A DNA stretch of 15,956 nt from CAZBJJ01 sp964492245 (GCA_964492245.1 CAZBJJ010000047.1:1-15956), one strand, 5' to 3'; shown: positions 6,983 to 15,179, counted from the first letter of the stretch. Made by a program: numbers and translations. The notes: generated by a model not told the origin, from the sequence alone.

Positions 6983-8503
6983 ATGGTAAACGGAATAGGC
7001 TTTGACAATGATACATATATTGATGAACAGGCGGGCTTTATACTTGAGCGGGCCAACCGCTGGGACAAGCTCTACCTGGAATTCGGCGGCAAACTGCTCT
7101 GGGACTATCATGCTGCCCGCGTATTGCCCGGCTATGACCCAAATGCGAAAATGCGCCTTCTTTCCCGTATTAAAGACAGAATCGAGGTAATTCTCTGCAT
7201 ACATGCCGGAGCAATAGAGAAAAAAAAAATACGGGGCGACTTTGGCGTAACCTACGATGCCGATGCCATGAGATTAGTCGACGAGCTAAGTGAATGGGGC
7301 ATTGCCTTGGCCGGCATTGTAATTACCCGCTTTAACGAAGAACCTAGCGCATATCAGTTTAAAACAAAACTCGAAAGGATGGGGCTGCCCTGCTACTTAC
7401 ACCGCAATACAAAGGGCTACCCCAGCGATATCGACACCATTATAAGCGACGAGGGCTATGGCAAGAACCCGGCAATTCCCACAGAAAAACCAATTGTCGT
7501 GGTAACTGGGCCGGGCCCAGGCAGTGGCAAACTGGCCACCTCCTTAAATCAGCTCTACCATGAATACAGGGCGGGAAAAAGGGCCGGCTATTCAAAATTT
7601 GAAACCTTTCCCGTCTGGAATTTATCTTTGACCCATCCGGTAAATTTAGCCTACGAGGCGGCCACTGCCGACCTTCTGGATTTTATCTGCGTAGACCCCT
7701 TTCATTTAGAGGCCTATGGAATTACTGCAGTAAACTATAACAGGGATGTGGAGGCCTTTCCCATTTTAAACCGAATGCTCCAGCGCCTAGGGGGCAGCTG
7801 CCCCTTTAAATCGCCCACCGATATGGGGGTAAACTGTCTGGCCACGGGCATCGTAAACGACGAATTGTGCCGGAAGGCTGCCAAGGACGAAATATTGCGG
7901 CGGCGCTTTAGAATAGCGGCCGAATATACCAAGGGCTTAATCGACGAGGGCACCATGCGCCGCATAGCCGGCATTTTAGATCGCTTAGAGTTAAAACCCG
8001 AAGACCGGCCCGTAGTCTTACAGGCAAGGGAGGCCGCAAAAACTGCCGAGCTCAAACGCAAGGGCGATGACAATATTTTTTGTGGGGCAGCCCTTGAATT
8101 GCGCGATGGGCGTATAATTCAGGGTAAAAATTCCAAGCTCTTTCATGCCGCAAGTGCCGCCGTCTTAAATGCCGCAAAATTATTGGCTGGCATCCCCAAA
8201 AAAATACACCTCCTGCCCCCTGTGGTTATAAACTCAATTCGAAGCTTAAAACTGGATGTGCTTTCCCGAAAGAGTGAAAGCCTGAACCTCGACGAGGCCC
8301 TTGTAGCCCTGGCAGTCTCTGCGGCAATGAACCCTACGGCAAATGCAGCCTTAGAGGCCTTAAAAGACCTCGACGGCTGCGAAATGCATCTTTCGCATTT
8401 TCCTGGCCCTGGCGATGAATCGGGCCTGCGAAATTTAGGCATAAACCTTACCCATGATCCAGTGTATGCGGGGAAAATTGGTCCAAAAAAACAAGCTTTT
8501 TAA
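6983..8503 (+). CDS. DUF1846 / UPF0371 family protein
   Basis: The 506-residue cytoplasmic protein is full length for the DUF1846 (UPF0371) family. Recognisable family features are the N-terminal FDNDTYI, a YLEFGGKL motif, the glycine-rich phosphate-loop-like run TGPGPGSGK at 175-183 followed by LATSLNQLYHE, the PVWNL...HPVNLAYEAAT region, KSPTDMGVN, and the C-terminal NLGINLTHDP. The biochemical role of the family is not established. The glycine-rich run suggests nucleotide or phosphate binding, which is an inference. It starts 19 bases after gltX behind AGAGGGGAG, so it is probably co-transcribed with gltX. Its 3' end overlaps the end of the convergent EAL gene by 56 bases. I see no truncation or frameshift. 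Confidence 0.9.
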   Translation: MVNGIGFDNDTYIDEQAGFILERANRWDKLYLEFGGKLLWDYHAARVLPGYDPNAKMRLLSRIKDRIEVILCIHAGAIEKKKIRGDFGVTYDADAMRLVDELSEWGIALAGIVITRFNEEPSAYQFKTKLERMGLPCYLHRNTKGYPSDIDTIISDEGYGKNPAIPTEKPIVVVTGPGPGSGKLATSLNQLYHEYRAGKRAGYSKFETFPVWNLSLTHPVNLAYEAATADLLDFICVDPFHLEAYGITAVNYNRDVEAFPILNRMLQRLGGSCPFKSPTDMGVNCLATGIVNDELCRKAAKDEILRRRFRIAAEYTKGLIDEGTMRRIAGILDRLELKPEDRPVVLQAREAAKTAELKRKGDDNIFCGAALELRDGRIIQGKNSKLFHAASAAVLNAAKLLAGIPKKIHLLPPVVINSIRSLKLDVLSRKSESLNLDEALVALAVSAAMNPTANAALEALKDLDGCEMHLSHFPGPGDESGLRNLGINLTHDPVYAGKIGPKKQAF

Positions 8504-10394
8504 CTTCGCTGGCTATAATTGGCTTTGAATAATAATAGCCCTGTAATAAATCTGCTCCCATAAGTGCCAGGGCCTGGGCATTTTCCAAGTTTTCTATGCC
8601 TTCGGCTACAATCTTGCGCCCAAGGGCCTTAAAAAGGTCTATGGATCCGGCCAAGAGCTGCTGACCCTTTTTAGACTTAAGCCCTTCTTTAATAAACATT
8701 TTATCAAATTTGATAACATCAAAGGGCAGGGAGATTATCGATTCAAGGCTCGTGTAGTCCGAGCCAAAATCGTCTAAGGCAAAGGTAACCCCATGCTTTT
8801 TTAATAATTGCATACCGGGACGGAGCAATTCACTGGTATTTGCCACAGTGGACTCCCGAATTTGTATTCTAATTTGCGTAAGCTCGAAGTTTTTCGCCTG
8901 TGCAGCGACAATAATATTTTGGGCCCAATCGATGTACAGGGGCTTAGATTCGGGGAGGCGGAATTCTAAGGTCCGAATACCCAGCGAAAAATAATTTTCT
9001 TGCTTTGCAATATCTAAGACCTTTTCAAACATGCGTTCGAAAAGCAGATCGGTCAAATTATTTTCGTTGGCAATATGACATATTTCCCCCTGTTTTATAA
9101 GCATGCCTTGGGCGTCGATAAACTCGTACAGAACTTCTAAGGCAGAAATTTGGTTGCTGCTTATATTTACAATGGGTTGGAACATGGGCTCTAAATTATT
9201 TTTTAAAAGCCCCTCCTCTAAAAGGAGGATTGTCTTTGTATCGCGCGAATGTCTATTGAGGATAAAATCCTTTAAGAAAAAAATATGTCGGCCCTCCTGG
9301 GCATTTTTAAAATCGGAAAATTGCAGAATTAAATCGTTAAGGGTTTCAAGACTCCAGACGTCCTCGGGTATTCGCAAAAGAAGGACCTGTATTAAAAAGC
9401 GAATCGAGGTTTCATTTGCCTCAAAGGGAATTCCCGCCCGCCGGGCTATTTTTAAAGCTAGCTCGCCGGCATCGGTCTTGGATCTTTTTTCGTCGAGCAC
9501 AATGATATGCGAGAGCTCGCTAATACTTGCAAGGGTTATATTGGGAGCAATAAGGCTCTTAAGCCAATGAATATATGCTTGGTACAGGCTGTCGTAGACA
9601 TTGGGAGCCAAAATGGTGCGAAATTTTTCGATGGACCGATTGTTTAAAATTAAAAGAGAACACTGGCTCTTTAAATTTAGAACATGTTCAATTTTCGATA
9701 AAATATATAGGCGGCCGGGTAAATCGCTTCTGCGGTCCTTTAGTTCGTTAGAATTTTGTACCGTAAGCAGAATAAACAATATGCTTATTGCTGCAGAAAA
9801 TGTCTCGAGAACAAAGCCGGGAAAAGCCTTTTGCAAAACAATGGCAATGAGCGGAAGTATTAAGACTAATAAAAAAATAAAGCTCTTCCGCCCGCCCAGA
9901 TGGCCTGTAGCCTTGTGCAAAGATAGGATCGATATAAGAAAATAGACGATTGAAATGCCATAGAGAATGGGGCGCAGAATGCCAAATTTATAGGAAAGAT
10001 CTGGTGTAATATAAAATAGACTTCTGACAAAAAAATTCGAGAGAATAAGGAGAATTGCTATGCCCCAAAGGGCAGTGATAAAAATTTTAAAAAACCTGGG
10101 AATGCCCTTGGGAAAAAATACTGTTAAAAGGTACATGGTCATTAAAAAAGGCATGGTATTCTGAATGATGTAAAATATTTCTGTCAATATAAAGGTTAAA
10201 AGCACGATGTTTTCGCTAAGTCTATTTATGGCAATGGAGGTAATCAGGCTAAAAATTCCAGAGGCCGCAATGGAAATCATCAATAAGAAAAATTGAAAAC
10301 TTCCCCTTACTGCGTATTTTTGGTGGGAAATATAAAAGGGGATGGCGGTGATAATAATTAAAATTGCGGCAATGTCGAAGTGGATTAAATACAT
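8448..10394 (-). CDS. Seven-TM protein with degenerate GGDEF-like region and probably inactive EAL domain
   Basis: The protein has 648 residues. Seven membrane segments fill about 5-215. A cytoplasmic region at about 220-380 occupies the place of a GGDEF domain but lacks the signature (SELSHI around 292-297). An EAL domain follows at about 385-640. E420 (EVL), the D541-D542-F-G pair, K562, the AEGIE motif with E598, and QGYYYSKP with Q618 are kept. The Arg of ExLxR is Glu424, the conserved Asn aligns with Arg474, and the conserved metal-binding Glu of the LEITE motif is Gln511. Losing these should abolish c-di-GMP hydrolysis, so it may bind c-di-GMP or regulate a partner. It starts at the stop of its paralogue (TAATG), with GGAGG ten bases upstream, so the two are translationally coupled. 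There is no terminator between it and the convergent DUF1846 gene. Confidence 0.86.
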   Translation of the reverse strand: MYLIHFDIAAILIIITAIPFYISHQKYAVRGSFQFFLLMISIAASGIFSLITSIAINRLSENIVLLTFILTEIFYIIQNTMPFLMTMYLLTVFFPKGIPRFFKIFITALWGIAILLILSNFFVRSLFYITPDLSYKFGILRPILYGISIVYFLISILSLHKATGHLGGRKSFIFLLVLILPLIAIVLQKAFPGFVLETFSAAISILFILLTVQNSNELKDRRSDLPGRLYILSKIEHVLNLKSQCSLLILNNRSIEKFRTILAPNVYDSLYQAYIHWLKSLIAPNITLASISELSHIIVLDEKRSKTDAGELALKIARRAGIPFEANETSIRFLIQVLLLRIPEDVWSLETLNDLILQFSDFKNAQEGRHIFFLKDFILNRHSRDTKTILLLEEGLLKNNLEPMFQPIVNISSNQISALEVLYEFIDAQGMLIKQGEICHIANENNLTDLLFERMFEKVLDIAKQENYFSLGIRTLEFRLPESKPLYIDWAQNIIVAAQAKNFELTQIRIQIRESTVANTSELLRPGMQLLKKHGVTFALDDFGSDYTSLESIISLPFDVIKFDKMFIKEGLKSKKGQQLLAGSIDLFKALGRKIVAEGIENLENAQALALMGADLLQGYYYSKPIIASEVKKLVFLDQFSPHTLDHG

Positions 10395-12319
10395 TAAAAC
10401 TTGGCCTCCCTCTCCTGTAGCCAGGCAATAAAGTGCTCTTCTTCCATTGGCCTGGCAATATGATATCCCTGCACCTGGTCAATGCCCAGTTCGATTAACA
10501 TTTCCAGCTGTTCCTTTGTTTCTACCCCCTCAGCTAAAAGAACCACATCCTGCTGGCCAAAAAGTTTTTTAATCATGGGCAGTGAATTGCCAATGTAATC
10601 CACATTATTGGATGGCCATACGAGGGATTTATCAATTTTTATCATCGCATAGGGAATATGCATGAGCTGAATCATGTTCGAGTAGCCCGTGCCAAAATCG
10701 TCCACGGCAATTTTTACCCCAGCATTTGCCAGAGAAATCATGTTCTCTTTTAGGACCTGTGGAATTCTGCCCTCGGTTGTCTCGGTAATTTCCAGGCAGA
10801 TATCTTTTGGGCACAGGCCATTCTGATTTAATTTTGCCAAAACTCTTTCGGTTATAAAAGACTGAAGGCATTCTGCCATAGAAAGGTTGATCTGAATTTT
10901 TTCTAAATTGATATTTCTCTGGCGCAAACTTGCCAGCATCCTACAGGATTCGTTGAGTACCCAGTCGCCAATACGGTAAATGCTGCCATTTTCTTCGGCA
11001 ACCTTGATAAACTCATCCGGGTAAAATTGGTCCCCAAATTTATTTTGCTTAAATCGAATAAGGACCTCGGCAGACAGGGCCTTGAGCGTTTTACAGTCAA
11101 GTATGGGTTGATACATCAGCATAAAGCCATTGTTTTCCAAAGCCCTTTCAATTGCTTGGGCAACTTGAAGTTCACGGGCGGCACTGCGGATGGGTAGGTT
11201 TGCAAAGGATAAAATGTTACCTCGGGCCTGTTGCGTATCGGTATGGGTAAGCACGTTTACCGCGCTAAAAATGTCCCTAATCTGGCTTGTATCCTCTGGT
11301 AGAATTATTTTACAGGCCTTAATATGCACGAGGGCGGTGACCTTCATAAGGCTGTTTTTATTTTCTATAAAAGTAAAAAATTGCTCCTCGAAATTTTGAG
11401 CAAGCGCCTGGCTGGCAATGGTGCAGACAAATTGACCGTCGTCAAGTTTGGCAGTAAATCGCTTTTCCTGTTGGGGGCCAAAGAGCTTGGCAATTAAATT
11501 TGATTCCAGTTTTAAATATCCAGGTATACCAATAAGGGTTTTTAAATAGGAGACATTTTCTAAAAGGACAATATAAATAATTGCCCCATCGCGGCGGTTT
11601 AGCAGGGTCTCCAATTGAAGGCTAAAACCTCGGTTGTTAAAAAGGGCATGGTCGCTGTCCAATAAGAGGCCAAAGTCCTGGACGGTCAGGGACATTAACA
11701 AAAGCGAGAGCGAGATGCCGAAGTTTTCCAGCAAGAGGTTTGGCAAGAAAAATTGAATAATAATGGGCACAATGGCCATGGGTAAAAAAAGAAAAATTGA
11801 GCGGGAGGTCGATTTATCGAAGCGATTTCTATTGTAAATTAGGGCAATAATGCCAAAAATAGTGTACAGGGCTGCAAAACTGTATAGGACAAATAGGCCC
11901 GGCCCCCGGGTATAGATGAGTTCGCTATCAAAATAAAAAATAAATTTAGTAAGGGGGTTGGTTAAAATTAAAACAAGCGCAGCCGCCCAAGAGCATATCA
12001 CCGGAATTAAGAGCGCCTTTTTATATTTGTCGAAAAAGCCCCCAAACGAGAGCACATACAGCACATACAGCGGTGGCATACTGTTTTGGGCCAGATAATA
12101 AAAGCTGTTTATAAAGATGGTAAAGCCAAGGGGAAGGGTATCGACATGCTGATAACAGTAGACAGTGAGGATGTCCAGAACAGTGGCTAAAATGGTAGAC
12201 AGAACAAGAAGGGCAAAAAACTTTGTCTGGGAGATAAAAAGCTTTGTCTTAGATAGATACAGGTACACTGTTATAGCAAGAATAAAAAGGGCAGCAACGT
12301 CGTACCAAATAATTCCCAT
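10394..12319 (-). CDS. Seven-TM protein with degenerate GGDEF-like region and intact EAL phosphodiesterase domain
   Basis: The protein has 641 residues. Seven membrane segments fill about 5-215. A GGDEF-like domain follows at about 225-370, beginning NNRGFSLQLETLLNRR, but the signature is DDGQF at 293-297, so cyclase activity is not expected. The EAL domain at about 385-640 keeps the full catalytic set: E418-V-L-x-R422, N478, E510 in LEITE, D540-D541, K561, E597 in AEGVE, and Q617 in QGYHIARP. It should hydrolyse the second messenger c-di-GMP to pGpG at the inner face of the membrane. The N-terminal bundle probably senses a signal, which is unknown. It is the first gene of a two-gene unit with its paralogue. 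AGGA lies seven bases before the ATG, and a promoter candidate lies immediately upstream. Confidence 0.9.
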   Translation of the reverse strand: MGIIWYDVAALFILAITVYLYLSKTKLFISQTKFFALLVLSTILATVLDILTVYCYQHVDTLPLGFTIFINSFYYLAQNSMPPLYVLYVLSFGGFFDKYKKALLIPVICSWAAALVLILTNPLTKFIFYFDSELIYTRGPGLFVLYSFAALYTIFGIIALIYNRNRFDKSTSRSIFLFLPMAIVPIIIQFFLPNLLLENFGISLSLLLMSLTVQDFGLLLDSDHALFNNRGFSLQLETLLNRRDGAIIYIVLLENVSYLKTLIGIPGYLKLESNLIAKLFGPQQEKRFTAKLDDGQFVCTIASQALAQNFEEQFFTFIENKNSLMKVTALVHIKACKIILPEDTSQIRDIFSAVNVLTHTDTQQARGNILSFANLPIRSAARELQVAQAIERALENNGFMLMYQPILDCKTLKALSAEVLIRFKQNKFGDQFYPDEFIKVAEENGSIYRIGDWVLNESCRMLASLRQRNINLEKIQINLSMAECLQSFITERVLAKLNQNGLCPKDICLEITETTEGRIPQVLKENMISLANAGVKIAVDDFGTGYSNMIQLMHIPYAMIKIDKSLVWPSNNVDYIGNSLPMIKKLFGQQDVVLLAEGVETKEQLEMLIELGIDQVQGYHIARPMEEEHFIAWLQEREAKF

Positions 12320-12325
12320 ACCGAT

Positions 12326-12354
12326 ATCCTATTGTCTGCTGGCGAGATTGGCAA
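12326..12354 (-). promoter_or_regulatory. Putative promoter of the EAL gene pair
   Basis: Read on the minus strand: TTGCCA (12354-12349), 17 bases, TAGGAT (12331-12326). The matches are five of six and four of six. The -10 ends six bases before the ATG, which would make the transcript nearly leaderless. However, its AGGA could equally be the ribosome site of a transcript that starts further up, so this call is weak. Confidence 0.35.
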
Positions 12355-12386
12355 GTCTTTTTGTTTAGCCAAGTCTTTTTAGGCTA
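12351..12386. repeat. Short direct repeat in the divergent intergenic region
   Basis: CAAGTCTTTTT occurs at 12352-12362 and 12370-12380, 18 bp apart, between the divergent EAL and U32 genes. TAGCC (12366-12370) and GGCTA (12382-12386) also form a short inverted repeat around the second copy. These could be regulator sites serving either gene, but they are short and may be chance. Confidence 0.4.
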
Positions 12387-12407
12387 GAAAATTGATTCCC
12401 AAGCATA

Positions 12408-12413
12408 TATAGT
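12408..12413 (+). promoter_or_regulatory. Possible -10 element of the U32 gene
   Basis: TATAGT at 12408-12413 ends seven bases before the ATG at 12421, so transcription would begin at or next to the start codon. No good -35 is visible at 16-18 bases upstream. This is offered because the gene has no Shine-Dalgarno sequence and cannot begin further upstream. Confidence 0.35.
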
Positions 12414-12420
12414 GTGATAG

Positions 12421-14541
12421 ATGTCTACTATATATACAGAACTACTTGCCCCTGCCGGTTCGCCCGAGGCCCTCGATGCAGCAATTGCCGAAGGTGCCGA
12501 TGCAGTGTACTTGGGGCTAAAATATTTTAATGCGCGCCTGCGCACGACAAATTTCGCCTGGTCGCAGTTCGAAGCTCTTACCCGCAATCTGCACAGAATG
12601 AAGAAAAAGGTCTATGTAACCTTGAACACCGTATTTGAGCAGCGGGAGGCCGACCGGGTTTTTCAGCTTTTAAAATATCTGTCCTCGATTGGACCCGATG
12701 CCCTTATTGTGCAGGATGTAGGATTGGCACATATGGCTCGGACCTGTTTTCCCAATTTAAAACTTCATGCCTCTACTCAGATGAATATAGCCAGTGCAAA
12801 TGGGGCAAACCAGCTCTCCCGCCTGGGTTTTTCGCGAGTGGTACTGTCGCGAGAATTGGATTTGCCGGAAATTGAGCAGGTATGCCAGAATACCAACCTA
12901 GAAATTGAATGTTTTGTGCATGGGGCCCTCTGTGTAAGCGCCTCCGGTCTCTGTCTTTTTTCCAGCTATTTGGGGGGGAAGTCGGCAAATCGTGGCATCT
13001 GCACCCAGGCCTGTAGGCGACGCTATACCGTGCCCAATGCCGACAGTGGCTATTTTTTTAGCCCCAAGGACTTACAGCTCATCGACAAGGTGCCCGAATT
13101 AGTAGCCACCGGGGTAAGGTCCTTAAAAATTGAGGGGCGGATGAAGAGTGCCGAATATGTGGGTACAGTTGTGCGGGCCTACCGCCATGTTTTGGACAAT
13201 CTTTCGGGGAATGTAGAAGAGGCCTTGGCAGCGGCCCGAGCCACCCTGAGTATGGATTTTGCCCGCCCTAAGACAACATTTTATTTTGATGGCGGTAAGG
13301 CAGAGGCCTTTTTAGACCCCTATCAGGTCGGTGGCACGGGCCTGCCCCTTGGAGCTATTTTAAAAGTGCGTGGAGCCACGGGCAATATGCAGGCCTATAT
13401 AGAAAAGCCTCAATTCGAGCTGGGCCCAGGCGATAGTTTGCGCTTTCATCGGGCCGACGATTCAAAACGGGCATCAATTAAAACGCAGACAGTAGAGGCG
13501 GGAAGGGGGGGCCTGTGGGTGGATATGCCCGACGACTTTCTCCTCGGCGATTCTGTCTATGTTATTCAGACAAAGTCTATGGTACGGCGCTATCCCAATA
13601 TCATTCCAAAAGACCTTGCCCCCTTTAAACGCCGTCCAGGTCGCATAACTGCCCCCCTGCCATCGCAGGCCGGGCCAGATAAGGCTGAGCTTAAAAAATC
13701 GGCAAAAAACCTGGAGAAAAGGTCCAAAGACCCCAGCCTGCCAAGGGGCTATTGGGTCCAGGTTGGCAAAATAGAAGACCTGCATACAATTCTTTCGGTG
13801 CGCCCGGACATGGCAGTTCTCTCGCTTGGGACGGACAATATAGATCGCCTACTGGATGCTCGCGAAAAACCCCTGCCCTTTGCCCATCGAAACCTGGCTC
13901 TGGCCTTCGACCCCTGGCATCCACAGCGGGACGATCAGTATATTGCCGCCCGCCTAGACGCCCTGTTTGAGCGCGGGTTTAGAATATTTGTGGTAAATAA
14001 TTTAGCTCAGCTAAGTCTTTTGCGAAACAGGGGCTTTGAGCTGGTGGGGGGGCCCTGGCTGTATACTTTTAATGCCTGGTCCCTGGCGCAGGTGCGGGGA
14101 CTTGGTCTTAACTATAATATTGGCCCCTACGAAAACAACCGACAAAACCTGGAAAGGACGGTTTTACCAAAGGCCCGGGAGCAGTTTGTGGTGCCCATTT
14201 TTGCCTGGCCTGCCCTGTTTCGCATTCGAGACCATCTGAGCGATTTTTACGATTTTTCTGCTTTTCACGATACAAAGGATGAAAACTTTACCCTCGTTAG
14301 CGATGGCCCCTTAGCTAGGGTATATCCGGAAAAACCCTTTTCCATTGCCGATAAATTGGCCCACTTAAAAGAGAGGGGCTACAACAGGTTTTTTATAGAC
14401 CTGTCGGGCCCCCCTTTAAAAAAACGTGATTATCGCGATATTATGGATGCCTGCCACACCGGCCGTCCCCTGCCTAATACACTGCGTTTTAATTGGAAGG
14501 ACGGCTTTTGGCAGGAAAACGAAGGGCCTGGCCAGAGCTAG
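12421..14541 (+). CDS. U32 peptidase-family protein, RlhA-like (probable RNA hydroxylation)
   Basis: The 706-residue protein begins with the family opening ELLAPAGSPEALDAAIAEGADAVYLG. Further family motifs are LHASTQMNI and the U32 signature ECFVHGALCVSASGLC at 163-178. Four conserved cysteines (C171, C178, C194, C198) probably bind an iron-sulfur cluster. SLKIEGRMKS follows at about 236-245. A beta-barrel-like section lies at about 300-395 (DUF3656-like). The last 270 residues look like a second, degenerate barrel that lacks the cysteines. The length and two-part layout fit RlhA (YdcP), which is needed for hydroxylation of a 23S rRNA cytidine, better than the shorter tRNA-acting TrhP (YegQ). 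The old label 'peptidase' is probably misleading. In-frame stops at 12415 and 12418 fix ATG 12421 as the earliest start, and no ribosome site precedes it. Confidence 0.87.
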   Translation: MSTIYTELLAPAGSPEALDAAIAEGADAVYLGLKYFNARLRTTNFAWSQFEALTRNLHRMKKKVYVTLNTVFEQREADRVFQLLKYLSSIGPDALIVQDVGLAHMARTCFPNLKLHASTQMNIASANGANQLSRLGFSRVVLSRELDLPEIEQVCQNTNLEIECFVHGALCVSASGLCLFSSYLGGKSANRGICTQACRRRYTVPNADSGYFFSPKDLQLIDKVPELVATGVRSLKIEGRMKSAEYVGTVVRAYRHVLDNLSGNVEEALAAARATLSMDFARPKTTFYFDGGKAEAFLDPYQVGGTGLPLGAILKVRGATGNMQAYIEKPQFELGPGDSLRFHRADDSKRASIKTQTVEAGRGGLWVDMPDDFLLGDSVYVIQTKSMVRRYPNIIPKDLAPFKRRPGRITAPLPSQAGPDKAELKKSAKNLEKRSKDPSLPRGYWVQVGKIEDLHTILSVRPDMAVLSLGTDNIDRLLDAREKPLPFAHRNLALAFDPWHPQRDDQYIAARLDALFERGFRIFVVNNLAQLSLLRNRGFELVGGPWLYTFNAWSLAQVRGLGLNYNIGPYENNRQNLERTVLPKAREQFVVPIFAWPALFRIRDHLSDFYDFSAFHDTKDENFTLVSDGPLARVYPEKPFSIADKLAHLKERGYNRFFIDLSGPPLKKRDYRDIMDACHTGRPLPNTLRFNWKDGFWQENEGPGQS

Positions 14542-14978
14542 AAGACCGGCACTACTTCGCGCGCTTTCACCTCCTCGTTTTCGTTTTCTTCGTCGATGTC
14601 TTCATCTGTTTCTAGGCTTTCTGCCACCATATCTTTTTCGACGTTCTTTTTTACGATGGGGCGGAATTCCACATGATCGGCAATAATTTTAACCCGGGAG
14701 AGGTTTTTCCCTTCGGGGTCGCTCCACCTGTCCTGTTTTAACCTGCCGACAATGCGTACACCGCGCCCCTTTTGGGCCAAGGTGCCACAGTTTTCCGCCA
14801 AGCGACTCCAGGTTTCAATATCGAAAAAGCTGGTCTCTTGGGCATAGTCGTTGTCCTGTTTGAAAAACCTATTGGTTGCAACCGAAAATGTGCAGACTGG
14901 GGTCCCCCGCGGGGTGGCTTTGAGCAGGGCGTCTTTGACCACATTGCCCTCCAGAATAATAGAGTTTAAACTATTCAT
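14538..14978 (-). CDS. ssb: Single-stranded DNA-binding protein
   Basis: I chose the ATG at 14978 because GGAGG (14987-14983) lies four bases upstream and MNSLNSIILEGNVV is the normal SSB beginning. The open frame runs further left but with unrelated sequence. The product has 146 residues. An OB fold covers about 1-107, with GNVVKDALLKATPRGTPVCTF, a conserved aromatic region around FFDIETWSRLAENC, and KGRGVRIVGRLKQDRW. An acidic tail follows at 123-137. It coats single-stranded DNA in replication, repair and recombination, normally as a tetramer. The tail ends in VVPVF instead of the usual DDIPF-type tip that recruits partner proteins; only the terminal Phe and a nearby Pro are kept. It converges with the U32 gene and shares the stop tetranucleotide CTAG. 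Confidence 0.93.
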   Translation of the reverse strand: MNSLNSIILEGNVVKDALLKATPRGTPVCTFSVATNRFFKQDNDYAQETSFFDIETWSRLAENCGTLAQKGRGVRIVGRLKQDRWSDPEGKNLSRVKIIADHVEFRPIVKKNVEKDMVAESLETDEDIDEENENEEVKAREVVPVF

Positions 14979-15001
14979 ATTTCCTCCGTAATGCGTAATC
15001 G

Positions 15002-15035
15002 AAGGCAGTGGCCTTTCCCGGGTTGCCAGTGCCTT
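15002..15035 (-). promoter_or_regulatory. Imperfect inverted repeat in the ssb leader
   Basis: Arms of 11 bp at 15002-15012 and 15025-15035 pair at 10 of 11 positions (G/G mismatch at 15008/15029), around a 12-base loop containing CCCGGG. It lies about 15 bases upstream of the ssb ribosome site, so on the minus strand it would be in the 5' leader or operator region. I found no convincing ssb promoter by consensus. Confidence 0.5.
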
Positions 15036-15151
15036 GGTACAATAGAGTATGCCCAAAGAGGGTCGAAAAATTTGATTATTTCAAAATTTTTTTATTTTTT
15101 TTATTATCCAATCAATATTTTGGACATTTTGGTGATTTTATTACAATAATC

Positions 15152-15179
15152 TTGACTTTAGCCCATAATCTGATAGAAT
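15152..15179 (+). promoter_or_regulatory. Sigma70-type promoter of the HTH-receiver gene
   Basis: TTGACT (15152-15157) and TAGAAT (15174-15179) are separated by 16 bases, each matching five of six consensus positions. TGA before the -10 gives an extended -10. Transcription would begin near 15186, giving a leader of about 23 bases that contains the AGAGG ribosome site. The AT-rich stretch at 15085-15150 upstream could act as an UP-like element. Confidence 0.68.

Noticed and set aside
7496..7534. DUF1846 protein as a standard P-loop kinase or ATPase
   Set aside because: TGPGPGSGK resembles a Walker A motif, but the rest of the protein follows DUF1846 and no Walker B was identified, so I do not assign ATPase activity.
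12421..14541. Secreted collagenase-type protease reading of the U32 gene
   Set aside because: There is no signal peptide, and the length, cysteines and two-part layout fit RNA-modifying U32 proteins better.
14979..15056. N-terminal extension of SSB
   Set aside because: The added residues do not resemble SSB, and they include the strong GGAGG ribosome site of the ATG at 14978.
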